The position numbers and the translations under genes are program-made. Below the pieces are notes generated by a model that saw nothing but the letters and a program-made list of their open reading frames with translations, was not told the DNA's origin and ran no database searches. From positions 1,302,001 through 1,366,000 of the forward strand of contig NZ_JADKSJ010000002.1 in assembly GCF_015351235.1 (NCBI RefSeq): a stretch of 64,000 nucleotides of DNA, given 5' to 3'. This DNA comes from Plantibacter sp. VKM Ac-2880 (GTDB lineage: Bacteria > Actinomycetota > Actinomycetes > Actinomycetales > Microbacteriaceae). Shown piece by piece: positions 8,643 through 16,704 of the stretch (within the stretch, counting starts at the first letter, position 1; every line of letters starts with the position of its first letter).

Positions 8643-10058
8643 TCAGCGGATGGCCGCCGCGGCCGCGCGTGCGGCAGCGGGGAGCGCGTCGACGATACGG
8701 CTGATCGCCTCGTCGTCGTGGGCCGCGGAGACGAACCAGGCCTCGTAGACGCTCGGCGGCAGGGACACCCCGGCGTCGAGCATCCGGTGGAAGAACGCCG
8801 GGTACCGGAAGGCGTCCTGGCGGAGGACGTCCGCGTAGTCGGTCGGAGCCGTCTCGCTGAACGCGAAGGAGAACAGGTTCCCCGCATGCTGGACGGTGTG
8901 TGCGACACCAGCCTCCGTGAGGGCGTTCGACGTGGCCTCCGAGACGATCGCGGCCGCGGTGTCCACCCGGCGGTAGACCTCCTGGTCGGCCAGGCGCAGC
9001 GTCTCGATGCCGGCGGCGAGGGCGACCGGGTTCCCCGAGAGGGTGCCCGCCTGGTAGACCGGGCCGAGTGGCGCGAGCAGGTCCATGAGCTCCGCCCGCC
9101 CACCGAGCGCCGCGAGCGGCATGCCGCCGCCGATGACCTTGCCGAAGGTGAAGAGGTCGGGCTGGTACACGCCGACCGGGATGCTGATGGCGCCGGTGGG
9201 GTTCGCGACCGCGTGGTTGCCGGCCTCCCAGTCCTCGGCACCCGGGGTCGGCACCGTCCCGGGCGCGACCGCGGCGAGGCCACGGTTGTCGAGTCCCCAC
9301 CAGCCGGCGGAGGAGACGCGGAAGCCGGTGAGCACCTCGTCGATGATGACGAGCGCTCCATGCTCGTGGGCGAGCTTGACGACCGCGGCGTTGAACCCGG
9401 GTGCGGGCGGGACGACGCCCATGTTGGCGGAGGCGGCCTCCATGATGATCGCGGCGATGTCGGCCCCGCGCTCCGCGAAGACCGTCTGGAGCGCCGCGCG
9501 ATCGTTGTACGGGACGACGATCGTCTGTGCGGCGGTCTCGGCGGTGACCCCGGCGGACCCCGGCAGGGCGAGCGTCGCGACGCCCGAACCGGCCTCGGCG
9601 AGCAGTCCGTCGGAGTGTCCGTGGTAGTGCCCGGCGAACTTGACGATGAGGCTGCGACCCGTCGCGCCGCGTGCGAGACGGATCGCCGTCATCGTCGCCT
9701 CGGTGCCGGTGGAGACCATGCGCAGCTTCTCGATCGGCGCGACACCGGAGGCCTGGACGCGCTCCTTGACGAGCTCCGCGAGTTCCGTCTCGGCCGGGGT
9801 CGACGCCCCGAACGACAGACCTCGGGCGGCGGCGGCCTGGACGGCCTCGACGACCTGCGGGTGCGCGTGACCGAGCAGTGCCGGACCCCACGCACTGACG
9901 AGGTCGACGTACTCGACGCCCTCGGAGTCGGTGATGTACGGGCCCGTGGCCGAGACCATGAAGCGCGGCGTGCCACCGACCGAGCGGAAGGCGCGGACGG
10001 GCGAGTTCACGCCGCCGGGGATGGAGCGCTGGGCTCTCGCGAATGCTGCGTCGTTCAT
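8643..10058 (-). CDS. hemL: glutamate-1-semialdehyde 2,1-aminomutase
   Basis: 471-aa PLP enzyme making 5-aminolevulinate from glutamate-1-semialdehyde, step two of the C5 route after HemA. The PLP-lysine is Lys307 in [20 protein letters not shown] and GSTTEA-equivalent STGTEATM are present. It is about 40 aa longer than typical HemL because of an insertion around residues 248-298 (after FRVSS). It is last in the hemQ-hemH-hemC-hemD-hemB-hemL operon, and its ATG overlaps the hemB stop by 4 bp. Confidence 0.96.
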   Translation of the reverse strand: MNDAAFARAQRSIPGGVNSPVRAFRSVGGTPRFMVSATGPYITDSEGVEYVDLVSAWGPALLGHAHPQVVEAVQAAAARGLSFGASTPAETELAELVKERVQASGVAPIEKLRMVSTGTEATMTAIRLARGATGRSLIVKFAGHYHGHSDGLLAEAGSGVATLALPGSAGVTAETAAQTIVVPYNDRAALQTVFAERGADIAAIIMEAASANMGVVPPAPGFNAAVVKLAHEHGALVIIDEVLTGFRVSSAGWWGLDNRGLAAVAPGTVPTPGAEDWEAGNHAVANPTGAISIPVGVYQPDLFTFGKVIGGGMPLAALGGRAELMDLLAPLGPVYQAGTLSGNPVALAAGIETLRLADQEVYRRVDTAAAIVSEATSNALTEAGVAHTVQHAGNLFSFAFSETAPTDYADVLRQDAFRYPAFFHRMLDAGVSLPPSVYEAWFVSAAHDDEAISRIVDALPAAARAAAAAIR

Positions 10059-11062
10059 CGGGTTCCTCCCACGCGCAGGCCGCGCGACTCGTCCAGCCAG
10101 GCGGCGAGCTCGACGGCCCAGTACGTCAGCACGGCCTCGGCACCGGCGCGCTTGATCGACAACACCGACTCCTCGATCGCCCGACGGCGGTCGATCCAGC
10201 CCTGCCGGGCGGCGGCCTCGATCATGGCGTACTCGCCGGACACCTGGTACGCCCACACCGGGATCGACACGGTGTCGGACACGTCCGCCAGCACGTCGAG
10301 GAAGCTCCCGGCCGGCTTCACCATGACGATGTCGGCACCCTCGGCCTCATCGATGAGTGCCTCTCGGAGCCCTTCACGACGGTTGGCGGGGTCGAGCTGG
10401 TACGTGCGGCGGTCGCCCTGGAGCTGCGAGTCGACGGCTTCGCGGAAGGGGCCGTAGAGGGCCGAGGCGAACTTGGCGGAGTACGCGAGGATGATCGTCT
10501 CGTCGAATCCGGCGGCGTCGAGCGTCTCGCGGACCGCGGCGACCTGGCCGTCCATCATGCCGGACAGGCCGAGCAGCGCCGAACCGGCTTCTGCCTGCGC
10601 GAGCGCCATGTCGCGGTAGCGGTCGAGTGTCCGGTCGTTGTCGACGCGTCCGCGGGCGTCGAGGACCCCGCAGTGGCCGTGGTCGGTGAACTCGTCGAGG
10701 CAGAGGTCGGTCTGGACCACCAGGGCGTCGCCCACCTCGGTGACCAGCGCACGCGTCGCGACGTTGAGGATGCCGTCCGGGTCGGTCGCGCCGGAGCCGA
10801 TCGCGTCGCGCTCCGCCGGCACACCGAAGAGCATGACCCCGCCGATGCCGGCCTCGGCCGCCTCGACCGCCGCACGCTTGGCGCTGTCGATCGTGTGCTG
10901 CCGGACGCCCGGCATCGAGGTGATCTCGACGGACTCCGAGATGCCCTCACGGACGAACATGGGCAGCACGAGCTCCGCCGGATCGAGCCGGGTCTCGCTC
11001 ACGAGGCGACGGATGGCCGGCTGTTGCCGGAGACGACGGGGACGGGTCTCGGGGATGCTCAC
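10055..11062 (-). CDS. hemB: delta-aminolevulinic acid dehydratase (porphobilinogen synthase)
   Basis: 335-aa enzyme joining two 5-aminolevulinates into porphobilinogen. Schiff-base lysines are Lys197 (AYSAKFAS) and Lys249 (MVKPAGSF). The metal site is unusual: where zinc enzymes have Cys-X-Cys-X7-Cys, this one has Cys121, Asp123 and Cys131, so one zinc ligand is replaced. Residues 164-172 read LGLSGMMDG instead of the common APSDMMDG. Start ATG at 11062, 95 bp after hemD; coupled to hemL by a 4-bp overlap. Confidence 0.95.
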   Translation of the reverse strand: MSIPETRPRRLRQQPAIRRLVSETRLDPAELVLPMFVREGISESVEITSMPGVRQHTIDSAKRAAVEAAEAGIGGVMLFGVPAERDAIGSGATDPDGILNVATRALVTEVGDALVVQTDLCLDEFTDHGHCGVLDARGRVDNDRTLDRYRDMALAQAEAGSALLGLSGMMDGQVAAVRETLDAAGFDETIILAYSAKFASALYGPFREAVDSQLQGDRRTYQLDPANRREGLREALIDEAEGADIVMVKPAGSFLDVLADVSDTVSIPVWAYQVSGEYAMIEAAARQGWIDRRRAIEESVLSIKRAGAEAVLTYWAVELAAWLDESRGLRVGGTR

Positions 11063-11107
11063 CCGTCAAGCCTACGCGTCACCACCGACGCACCCTCCCG
11101 GTTCGCG

Positions 11108-11160
11108 CAGGGCGTGATGCCGGTCACGGCGCGACGTCGGCCAGGGCGTGACGCCGGTCA
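11108..11160. repeat. 19-bp direct repeat at the hemD 3' end
   Basis: CAGGGCGTGATGCCGGTCA (11108-11126) recurs with one mismatch at 11142-11160, period 34 bp. The second copy contains the hemD stop codon, so this looks like a short duplication of the gene's end into the hemD-hemB spacer. Confidence 0.7.
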
Positions 11161-11982
11161 GGCCCTGCCGCCGTCGGCGCCGTCCTCGCGGTTCCGACGG
11201 AGCGCAACAGACACGATCGCCTCGATGAGCGAGTCGACCGTCTGCTGCTCGGCGACGACGTCGACCCGGAGGCCGTAGCCACGCGCGTCGCGAGCCGTGC
11301 GTGGTCCGATCGCGGCGATGACGGTGCTGTCGGGGATCTCCGGGAACTGCGACCGGACCTGCTCGGCGACACTGCCCGAGGTCACGAGGATGGCACGCAC
11401 GCGCCCGCTCGCGACGTCGGCCACGATCTTCTCCGCGACCGGCACACCCACCGTGCGGTAGGCGACGACCGACTGCACGTCGTGTCCGGCCGCGATGAGG
11501 CCCTCGGTGAGCAGCGGCTTCGCGATGGCCGAACGCAGCGTGAGGATGCGCTTCGGGTGCGGTTCGAGGACGGTGAGGTCCTGCACCATGCCCTTGGCCG
11601 AGTTGTCCTTCGCGGGGACGAGGTCGACGCTGTAACCGACCGCGGTGAGCGCCGCAGCCGTGGTCTCACCGACGGCGGCGACGCGGGTCGTCTCGGGGAT
11701 CCGGATCCGCTGCGAGGACAGGACGTCGACCGTGGTCGCGCTCGTCACCGTCAGCCAGTCGAACTCGCCGGCCTCGAGTGCCGCGAGCGCGGTCGCGAGG
11801 GTCTCAGGGTCGTCCGTGCTGGCGAAGTTGATCATCGGGGCGACGACCGGGGTGCCACCCTTGCCGCGGACCGTCCCGGCGACCGAGTCGCCCCAGGGGC
11901 CGCCGCGCGGCACGAGCACGCGCCACCCGCCGAGCGGTTTGGTGGCGGTGGGCACGGTGTCCGGCTTCGTCCAGTCCTTCAC
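11158..11982 (-). CDS. hemD: uroporphyrinogen-III synthase
   Basis: 274-aa HemD, the weakly conserved enzyme that cyclises hydroxymethylbilane with D-ring inversion. The two-domain alternation is visible: WRVLVPRGGPWGDSVAGTVRGKG at the start, LTVTSATTVDVLSS, VAAVGETTAAAL, and the C-terminal ILVTSGSVAEQV...IAAIGPRTARDARGYGL block diagnostic of the family. Start GTG at 11982 overlaps the hemC stop as GTGA and has GGGAGG 6 nt upstream. Confidence 0.93.
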   Translation of the reverse strand: MKDWTKPDTVPTATKPLGGWRVLVPRGGPWGDSVAGTVRGKGGTPVVAPMINFASTDDPETLATALAALEAGEFDWLTVTSATTVDVLSSQRIRIPETTRVAAVGETTAAALTAVGYSVDLVPAKDNSAKGMVQDLTVLEPHPKRILTLRSAIAKPLLTEGLIAAGHDVQSVVAYRTVGVPVAEKIVADVASGRVRAILVTSGSVAEQVRSQFPEIPDSTVIAAIGPRTARDARGYGLRVDVVAEQQTVDSLIEAIVSVALRRNREDGADGGRA

Positions 11983-12926
11983 GCGGTGCCTCCCAGCGGG
12001 GCCAGGTCGGCTGCGCCGGCCTCGATGAGTTCGTCGGCGAGCGAGACGCCGAGCGCGTCCGCCGCCTGCAGCAGCTCCCGACCATGGCCCTCGCCCGAGA
12101 AGCCCTCGGAGCGGCTCTCCCGATGGATCATCCGGGTGCCGTCGAGCGAGTAGACCGCGGCCTGCAGCACGAGGACCTCGTCGTCGAGCCAGGCGGCCGC
12201 ACCGACCGGAGCCGAGCAGCCCGCTTCGAGGCGTCGGAGCACCGCGCGCTCGGCGGTGGCCTGCCAGCGGCTCGGAGCGTGGTCGAGCAGTGCGATCGAT
12301 CCGGCGATGGAGGACTCCTCGTCGGCGAGGCACTCGACCGCGAGCGCACCCTGCCCGGGTGCGGTGGGCCAGGTGTCGAGGTCGAAGAGACCGGTGACGG
12401 CGTCGAGTCGGCCCAGGCGGGTGAGCCCGGCGGCGGCCAGGACGACCGCGTCGAGGTCGTCCTCGATGCGTCGCAGACGGGTGTCGATGTTGCCGCGGAT
12501 GTCGACGACGTCGAGGTCGGGACGGACGCGCTTCAGCTGGGCGATGCGGCGGGGGGAACCGGTGCCGATGCGGGCACCCTGCGGCAGATCGTCGAGCGAA
12601 CGGTCGCCGGAGGCGCACAGGGCGTCGCGCGGGTCCTCGCGCATCGGCATCGCAGCGATCGTGAACTCCTCGGCCTGCGCCGTCGGGAGGTCCTTCAGCG
12701 AGTGCACGACGAGGTCGCACGCCCCGTCGAGCAACGCGTCGCGGAGGGCGTTGACGAACACGCCGGTGCCGCCGATGGTCGCGAGCGACTCACGGCTGGT
12801 GTCACCCTGCGTGGTGATGGTGACGATCTCCACCTCTTCGCCCGTGGCTGCCGTGAGGGCGTCCGCCACATGACCGGTCTGCGCCAACGCGAGAGCGCTG
12901 CCGCGGGTTCCGATACGAAGGGTCAT
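11979..12926 (-). CDS. hemC: hydroxymethylbilane synthase (porphobilinogen deaminase)
   Basis: 315-aa enzyme polymerising four porphobilinogens. RIGTRGSALALAQ opens the protein. VHSLKDLPT and GTGSPRR are the substrate/cofactor-binding arginine blocks. Cys237 in RLEAGCSAPVGA is the dipyrromethane cofactor attachment site. Start ATG overlaps the hemH stop by 4 bp. Length and all motifs are standard. Confidence 0.96.
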   Translation of the reverse strand: MTLRIGTRGSALALAQTGHVADALTAATGEEVEIVTITTQGDTSRESLATIGGTGVFVNALRDALLDGACDLVVHSLKDLPTAQAEEFTIAAMPMREDPRDALCASGDRSLDDLPQGARIGTGSPRRIAQLKRVRPDLDVVDIRGNIDTRLRRIEDDLDAVVLAAAGLTRLGRLDAVTGLFDLDTWPTAPGQGALAVECLADEESSIAGSIALLDHAPSRWQATAERAVLRRLEAGCSAPVGAAAWLDDEVLVLQAAVYSLDGTRMIHRESRSEGFSGEGHGRELLQAADALGVSLADELIEAGAADLAPLGGTA

Positions 12927-14173
12927 GGGGCGATCCCCGAGAACGCCGGCTTGAAGCCCAGGCGGGCGTTCTCGCAGCACCCGGGGCGGCAGACGTCGTA
13001 CCACGGACCGAGGTCGGTCATGTGCGGGCGCTCCTCGACCGGGGTCCCGTCGCGACGCTCCAGGACGAGGTCGATGAGCCCCTTCACATAGGCGGCGGAC
13101 GTACCCGGGGTCGGCACGCGGACGGCTGCGAGGTCGTGCTCACCGGCGGTCTCGATGGCCTCGTTGTCGAGGTCCCACATGACCTCCATGTGGTCGCTCA
13201 CGAATCCGAGCGGGACGATGACGATGGCCTTGCGACCCGCGGCGGGGAGCTCGGCGATCGCGTCGTTGATGTCGGGCTCGAGCCACGGCATGCTCGGCGG
13301 GCCGGAGCGGGACTGGTAGACGAGCTGCCACGGCACGGAGATACCACTGCCGACCGCGCCACCGAGGACACCGTTCTCACGCAGCTGGTCGATCGCGTTG
13401 GCCATGACGACCTCCGCCACCGCGAGGTGCTGGGCCTCGTAGGCACCGTGATCGCCGAAGTTCCGGAAGTCGGGGCCGGAGCGCGCCGCGTCGCCGGTCG
13501 GGATCGAGTGGGTCGCGAAGAGCACCTCGATCTGGGTCTCGGCGACGAGCTCGGGCTGCTCACGCAGGTAGTCCGCGATCGCGTCGCGGACACCGTCGAT
13601 GAACGGCGTCACGAAGCCCGGGTGGTCGAAGAACTGACGCACCTTGTCGATCTGGATCTCGCCCTGCAGGTTCGTCTCGTCGACCGCCATCGCGAAGTCC
13701 TCGCGGTACTGGCGGCAGCTGGAGTACGACGAGTAGGCACTCGTGGCGACGGCGATGAGCTTGGTGAAGCCACGCTCGTGTGCCTCCGTCAGCGCGTCAC
13801 GGAGGTAGGGGTCCCAGTTGCGGTTGCCCCAGAGCACGGGCAGGTCGATCCCGCGCGAGGCGAGTTCGAGTTCCATCGCGGCCTTGAGCGCGCGGTTCTG
13901 GTCGTTGATCGGGCTCACCCCGCCGAAGTGGCGGTAGTGGTGGGCGACCTCCTCGAGACGTTCCTCGGGGATGCCACGACCACGGGTGACGTTGCGCAGG
14001 AAGGGGATGACGTCGTCCTGGCCTTCCGGCCCACCGAATCCGGCGAGGAGGATGGCGTCGTACTTCGTCGGCTCGGAGACGTGCTCGGGGCCGGCCGCCG
14101 CGGCGTCGGTCGCTCCGCGGACGATGCGCTCCGGAGCGTCCGCCCCTGAGCTGCCCAGGTTCATCGCGGCCAT
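12923..14173 (-). CDS. hemH: coproporphyrin III ferrochelatase
   Basis: 416-aa ferrochelatase (also named cpfC) inserting iron into coproporphyrin III in monoderm bacteria. LLAGFGGPEG opens the core, ATSAYSSYSSCRQYRED carries the family's central segment, and VPLGFVSDHMEVMWDLD holds the conserved His/Glu/Asp block. The C-terminal VCRPGCCENARLG with the upstream SSC cysteine fits the [2Fe-2S] cluster motif described for actinobacterial ferrochelatases. An N-terminal ~35-residue extension is low complexity. The hemQ stop overlaps the start as TGATG, with GGAGGTGG 7 nt upstream. Confidence 0.95.
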   Translation of the reverse strand: MAAMNLGSSGADAPERIVRGATDAAAAGPEHVSEPTKYDAILLAGFGGPEGQDDVIPFLRNVTRGRGIPEERLEEVAHHYRHFGGVSPINDQNRALKAAMELELASRGIDLPVLWGNRNWDPYLRDALTEAHERGFTKLIAVATSAYSSYSSCRQYREDFAMAVDETNLQGEIQIDKVRQFFDHPGFVTPFIDGVRDAIADYLREQPELVAETQIEVLFATHSIPTGDAARSGPDFRNFGDHGAYEAQHLAVAEVVMANAIDQLRENGVLGGAVGSGISVPWQLVYQSRSGPPSMPWLEPDINDAIAELPAAGRKAIVIVPLGFVSDHMEVMWDLDNEAIETAGEHDLAAVRVPTPGTSAAYVKGLIDLVLERRDGTPVEERPHMTDLGPWYDVCRPGCCENARLGFKPAFSGIAP

Positions 14174-14895
14174 CAGCGAACCACCTCCAGTGCCTCGGCA
14201 GGCGTGATGCGGCGTCCCGTGAAGAAGGGCACCTCTTCACGCACGTGGCGACGTGCCTCGGTGTTGCGGAGGTCGCGCATGAGGTCGACGAGCTCGACCA
14301 CGTCGTCGGCCTCGAGCGGCAGGAGCCACTCGTAGTCGCCAAGGGCGAAGGAGGCCACCGTGTTGGCGAGCACGCCGGTGAAGGCGGCGCCCTGACGGCC
14401 GTGCTCCGCGAGCATCTTGCGACGCTCCTCCTCGGGCAGCAGATACCACTCGTAGCTGCGGACGAAGGGGTACAGGCAGAGCCACCCCTTCGGCTCGATG
14501 CCACGGAGGAACCCGGGGACGTGCTGGCGGTTGAACTCCGCGTCCCGGTGGACGCCCATGGCGTTCCACGTGGGGGCGAGCGAGGCGAGGATGGCGGTGC
14601 GGCGCAGCTCGCGGAGACCCGCCTGCAGGCCCTCGGCGGTGTCGCCGTGGAGCCACAGCATGAGGTCGGCGTCGGCGCGGAGACCGGAGACGTCGTAGAT
14701 GCCGCGCAGCGTCACCCCCTGGGCTTCGATGAGCGCGATGGATGCTTCGAGTTCGGAGACATGCTCTTCGCCGAGCGGCAGCGCATTCGCCGGCTCGCGG
14801 CGCAGGACAGCCCAAAGGGTGAATCCTGAGGGGCCAGTCGGGGTGGCTGAGTCGGTCGGGTGGTGCGATGCCTCGGCAGAGGCCGGGTGAGTCAT
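14173..14895 (-). CDS. hemQ: coproheme decarboxylase (HemQ/ChdC)
   Basis: 240-aa chlorite-dismutase-fold protein that converts coproheme to haem b, the last step of the coproporphyrin route. Tyr142 in LYPFVRSYEWY and Arg146 align with the catalytic Tyr/Lys-Arg region of ChdC, and His165 in MLAEHGRQG fits the proximal haem ligand. It is the first gene of the hemQ-H-C-D-B-L operon. The ~20 residue N-terminus is disordered-looking. Divergent from the GNAT gene. Confidence 0.94.
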   Translation of the reverse strand: MTHPASAEASHHPTDSATPTGPSGFTLWAVLRREPANALPLGEEHVSELEASIALIEAQGVTLRGIYDVSGLRADADLMLWLHGDTAEGLQAGLRELRRTAILASLAPTWNAMGVHRDAEFNRQHVPGFLRGIEPKGWLCLYPFVRSYEWYLLPEEERRKMLAEHGRQGAAFTGVLANTVASFALGDYEWLLPLEADDVVELVDLMRDLRNTEARRHVREEVPFFTGRRITPAEALEVVR

Positions 14896-14974
14896 AGTCC
14901 TATCCTCACCCAGTTCGGTCGAATGGGCAAAAGTGGCAGGTCACGATTGACACTGAGGTTGCCCTCACAGTCGA

Positions 14975-14980
14975 TACAGT
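14975..14980 (+). promoter_or_regulatory. -10 hexamer of the ElaA-type GNAT gene
   Basis: TACAGT stands 6 nt before the ATG at 14987, a leaderless arrangement. A perfect TTGACA occurs at 14947-14952, but the 22-nt spacing is too long for a standard pairing. Confidence 0.45.
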
Positions 14981-14986
14981 CGGCTG

Positions 14987-15451
14987 ATGACCAGCTTGCA
15001 CGCCCCCGTCGAGTACCACGTCGCCCCGCTGTCCGAGATGGATCCGGTGACGCTCTACCAGGTGCTCAAGATCCGCGTCGACGTCTTCGTCGTGGAGCAG
15101 ACGGCCCTCTTCGCCGACCTCGACGGACGGGACCTCGAGGACGGCACCCTCATCGCGTGGGCTCAGGAGGACACGGAGGTGCTCGCCACGATCCGCATCC
15201 TCACGGAGGCGGAGCACTCGGAGATCGGGCGGGTCGCCACCGCGTTCACTGCACGCGGCCGGGGTCTCGCCGCGGAACTCATCCGTCGTGCGGTCGCCGA
15301 ACACGGACACCGCGAACTCCACATGGGCGCGCAGAAGCGACTCGCCGACTGGTACGGACGGTTCGGGTTCGTGATCACCGGCCCGGACTACGTCGAGGAC
15401 GACATCGTGCACGTGCCGATGACCCGCGCGGCGACCCCTCGCTCGTCCTGA
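14987..15451 (+). CDS. GNAT N-acetyltransferase, ElaA family
   Basis: 154-aa acetyltransferase. The segment LYQVLKIRVDVFVVEQTALFADLDGRDLEDGTLIAWA is the ElaA signature. IGRVATAFTARGRGLAAELI is the acetyl-CoA loop, with RGRGLA in place of the canonical Q/RxxGxG/A. The C-terminal YGRFGFVITGPDYVEDDIVHVPM is typical. Substrate unknown. It is isolated between the haem operons and transcribed away from hemQ. Confidence 0.88.
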   Translation: MTSLHAPVEYHVAPLSEMDPVTLYQVLKIRVDVFVVEQTALFADLDGRDLEDGTLIAWAQEDTEVLATIRILTEAEHSEIGRVATAFTARGRGLAAELIRRAVAEHGHRELHMGAQKRLADWYGRFGFVITGPDYVEDDIVHVPMTRAATPRSS

Positions 15452-15475
15452 GGCTCGGCGAGCGACAGGAACGCG

Positions 15476-15727
15476 CTAGCGGGCGATCGCGCGGACGATG
15501 CCCCACACGGCCAGGCCGGCTGCACCGGCGAGACCGGCAACGCCGGCGTAGAAGACGGCGGGACGCTCGACCTTGACGGTCGCGACCCGGACGATGGCAC
15601 GACGCTTGGCGCGATGCATCTGCTTCGGGACGTTGAGCTTGTCCTCGATGGCGTTCAGCGTTGCGACGAGCTCGGCGCGAGCCTGCTCGGGCGAGGGCGT
15701 GGCCCCCGGGAACTGGTCAACGGTCAT
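15476..15727 (-). CDS. DUF3618 family small membrane protein
   Basis: 83-aa protein. PEQARAELVATLNAIEDKLNVPKQM is the DUF3618 helix, followed by a basic stretch and one C-terminal transmembrane helix (AVFYAGVAGLAGAAGLAVWGIV). It is last in a three-gene envelope cluster; its start overlaps the preceding gene by 11 bp. Function unknown; such trios are common in actinobacteria and are thought to be envelope-associated. Confidence 0.85.
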   Translation of the reverse strand: MTVDQFPGATPSPEQARAELVATLNAIEDKLNVPKQMHRAKRRAIVRVATVKVERPAVFYAGVAGLAGAAGLAVWGIVRAIAR

Positions 15728-16139
15728 ACTCGCCGAGCCCCTTCACTGCCTTGATGTCTTCCTTCACGTTGTCCATCGGGCTCGGGTCCTCGTTGATCTT
15801 CTTGAAGTACCGCAACGCGATGAGCACGAGGACGGCGGCGACCAGCACGAACAGGACGAACACGCAGAGCGCGGCGAGCCACGACGGCATGACGAGCGCG
15901 AGCGCGAGGATCAGGACCGCGACGAGCACCCCGATCGCGAAGAAGAGGAACACGGCCGCGCCGGCGACGAACGCCGCGCCGATGCCCGCGTACTTGCCCT
16001 TGTGGGCGAGCTGCGTCTTGACGTTCGCGATCTCGGCCTTGACCAGGTTCGAGACGACACCGGGCAGCTGACCGACGAGGGTCAGCAGGGACTCGTCACG
16101 CTTGTCGTACCGGGGTTCCGACCGGTTCCGGTCACTCAT
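15717..16139 (-). CDS. phage-holin superfamily III/DUF1469-like membrane protein
   Basis: 140-aa protein with a hydrophilic N-terminus (MSDRNRSEPRYDKRDESLLTLVGQLPG) and two to three adjacent transmembrane helices (GIGAAFVAGAAVFLFFAIGVLVAVLILALALV, LAALCVFVLFVLVAAVLVLIAL). VSNLVKAEIANVKTQL is the characteristic family block. The name comes from a Pfam clan; nothing indicates a phage. An alternative start nine bases upstream (MGF) cannot be excluded; neither has a strong RBS. Confidence 0.82.
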   Translation of the reverse strand: MSDRNRSEPRYDKRDESLLTLVGQLPGVVSNLVKAEIANVKTQLAHKGKYAGIGAAFVAGAAVFLFFAIGVLVAVLILALALVMPSWLAALCVFVLFVLVAAVLVLIALRYFKKINEDPSPMDNVKEDIKAVKGLGEYDR

Positions 16140-16156
16140 GAAGCCCATCGTCGGCG

Positions 16157-16564
16157 CTACTCGCCGCTCTTGGGCTTCGGAGCCGCGGGCTTCCGTGCTG
16201 CAGGCTTCGATGCCGTCGACGTGGAGGTGCCGGAGGCCGTGCGCGCGTCGGAGACGGTGTCGGCCACGTCCTGGACGGTGTCCTCGGTCTTCGAGATCGC
16301 GCGGTCGAGCTTCTGGCCGGGCGTGGAGCCCTGCTGGCTGACGACCTTGGCGACGGCGCTGACGCCGCTCCACAGGGCTGCGGGGACCTCGCTGATGCGG
16401 GCCTTGGCGAAGTCCTCGACCTTGCCGCGCTGTGCGCGCACCGGCTTCGCGTTCCACAGCTTGACCCACTGCGTCTTGATCTGCTCGTAGCGTTCGCGTC
16501 CGGCGCGGGTCCCGAGCACGTAGCCCGTGAGCCCACCGACGACGAACATGACCTTGCCCTTCAT
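16157..16564 (-). CDS. YtxH-like membrane-anchored protein
   Basis: 135-aa protein. MKGKVMFVVGGLTGYVLGTRAGRERYEQI is a single N-terminal membrane helix with the G-x3-G-x3-GTRAGRERYE pattern of YtxH-like/actinobacterial envelope proteins. An amphipathic helical region and an Ala/Lys/Pro-rich tail (KPAARKPAAPKPK) follow. GGAGG lies 4 nt before the ATG at 16564, so the longer frame back to 16603 is not used. First gene of the envelope trio. Confidence 0.82.
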   Translation of the reverse strand: MKGKVMFVVGGLTGYVLGTRAGRERYEQIKTQWVKLWNAKPVRAQRGKVEDFAKARISEVPAALWSGVSAVAKVVSQQGSTPGQKLDRAISKTEDTVQDVADTVSDARTASGTSTSTASKPAARKPAAPKPKSGE

Positions 16565-16704
16565 GGCGCCTCCGTCTGTTCGAGTGGTGCTGGGTTGCTG
16601 CATCCAACGGGACCAGCGTAGTCGGGTGTCAGTCCGGCGCCACCATCGGGTCGGGGGTTGACAGGAAAAGATGCCGGGTCGGGCATATGGCCGCCGCCGG
16701 TCGT

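Noticed and set aside
14947-14980. TTGACA at 14947 as the -35 of the GNAT promoter
   Set aside because: The 22-nt spacing to TACAGT is too long for a standard sigma-70-type promoter.
15717-16139. Holin-family name suggesting a prophage remnant
   Set aside because: It sits in a typical actinobacterial envelope trio with no other phage genes or attachment sites.
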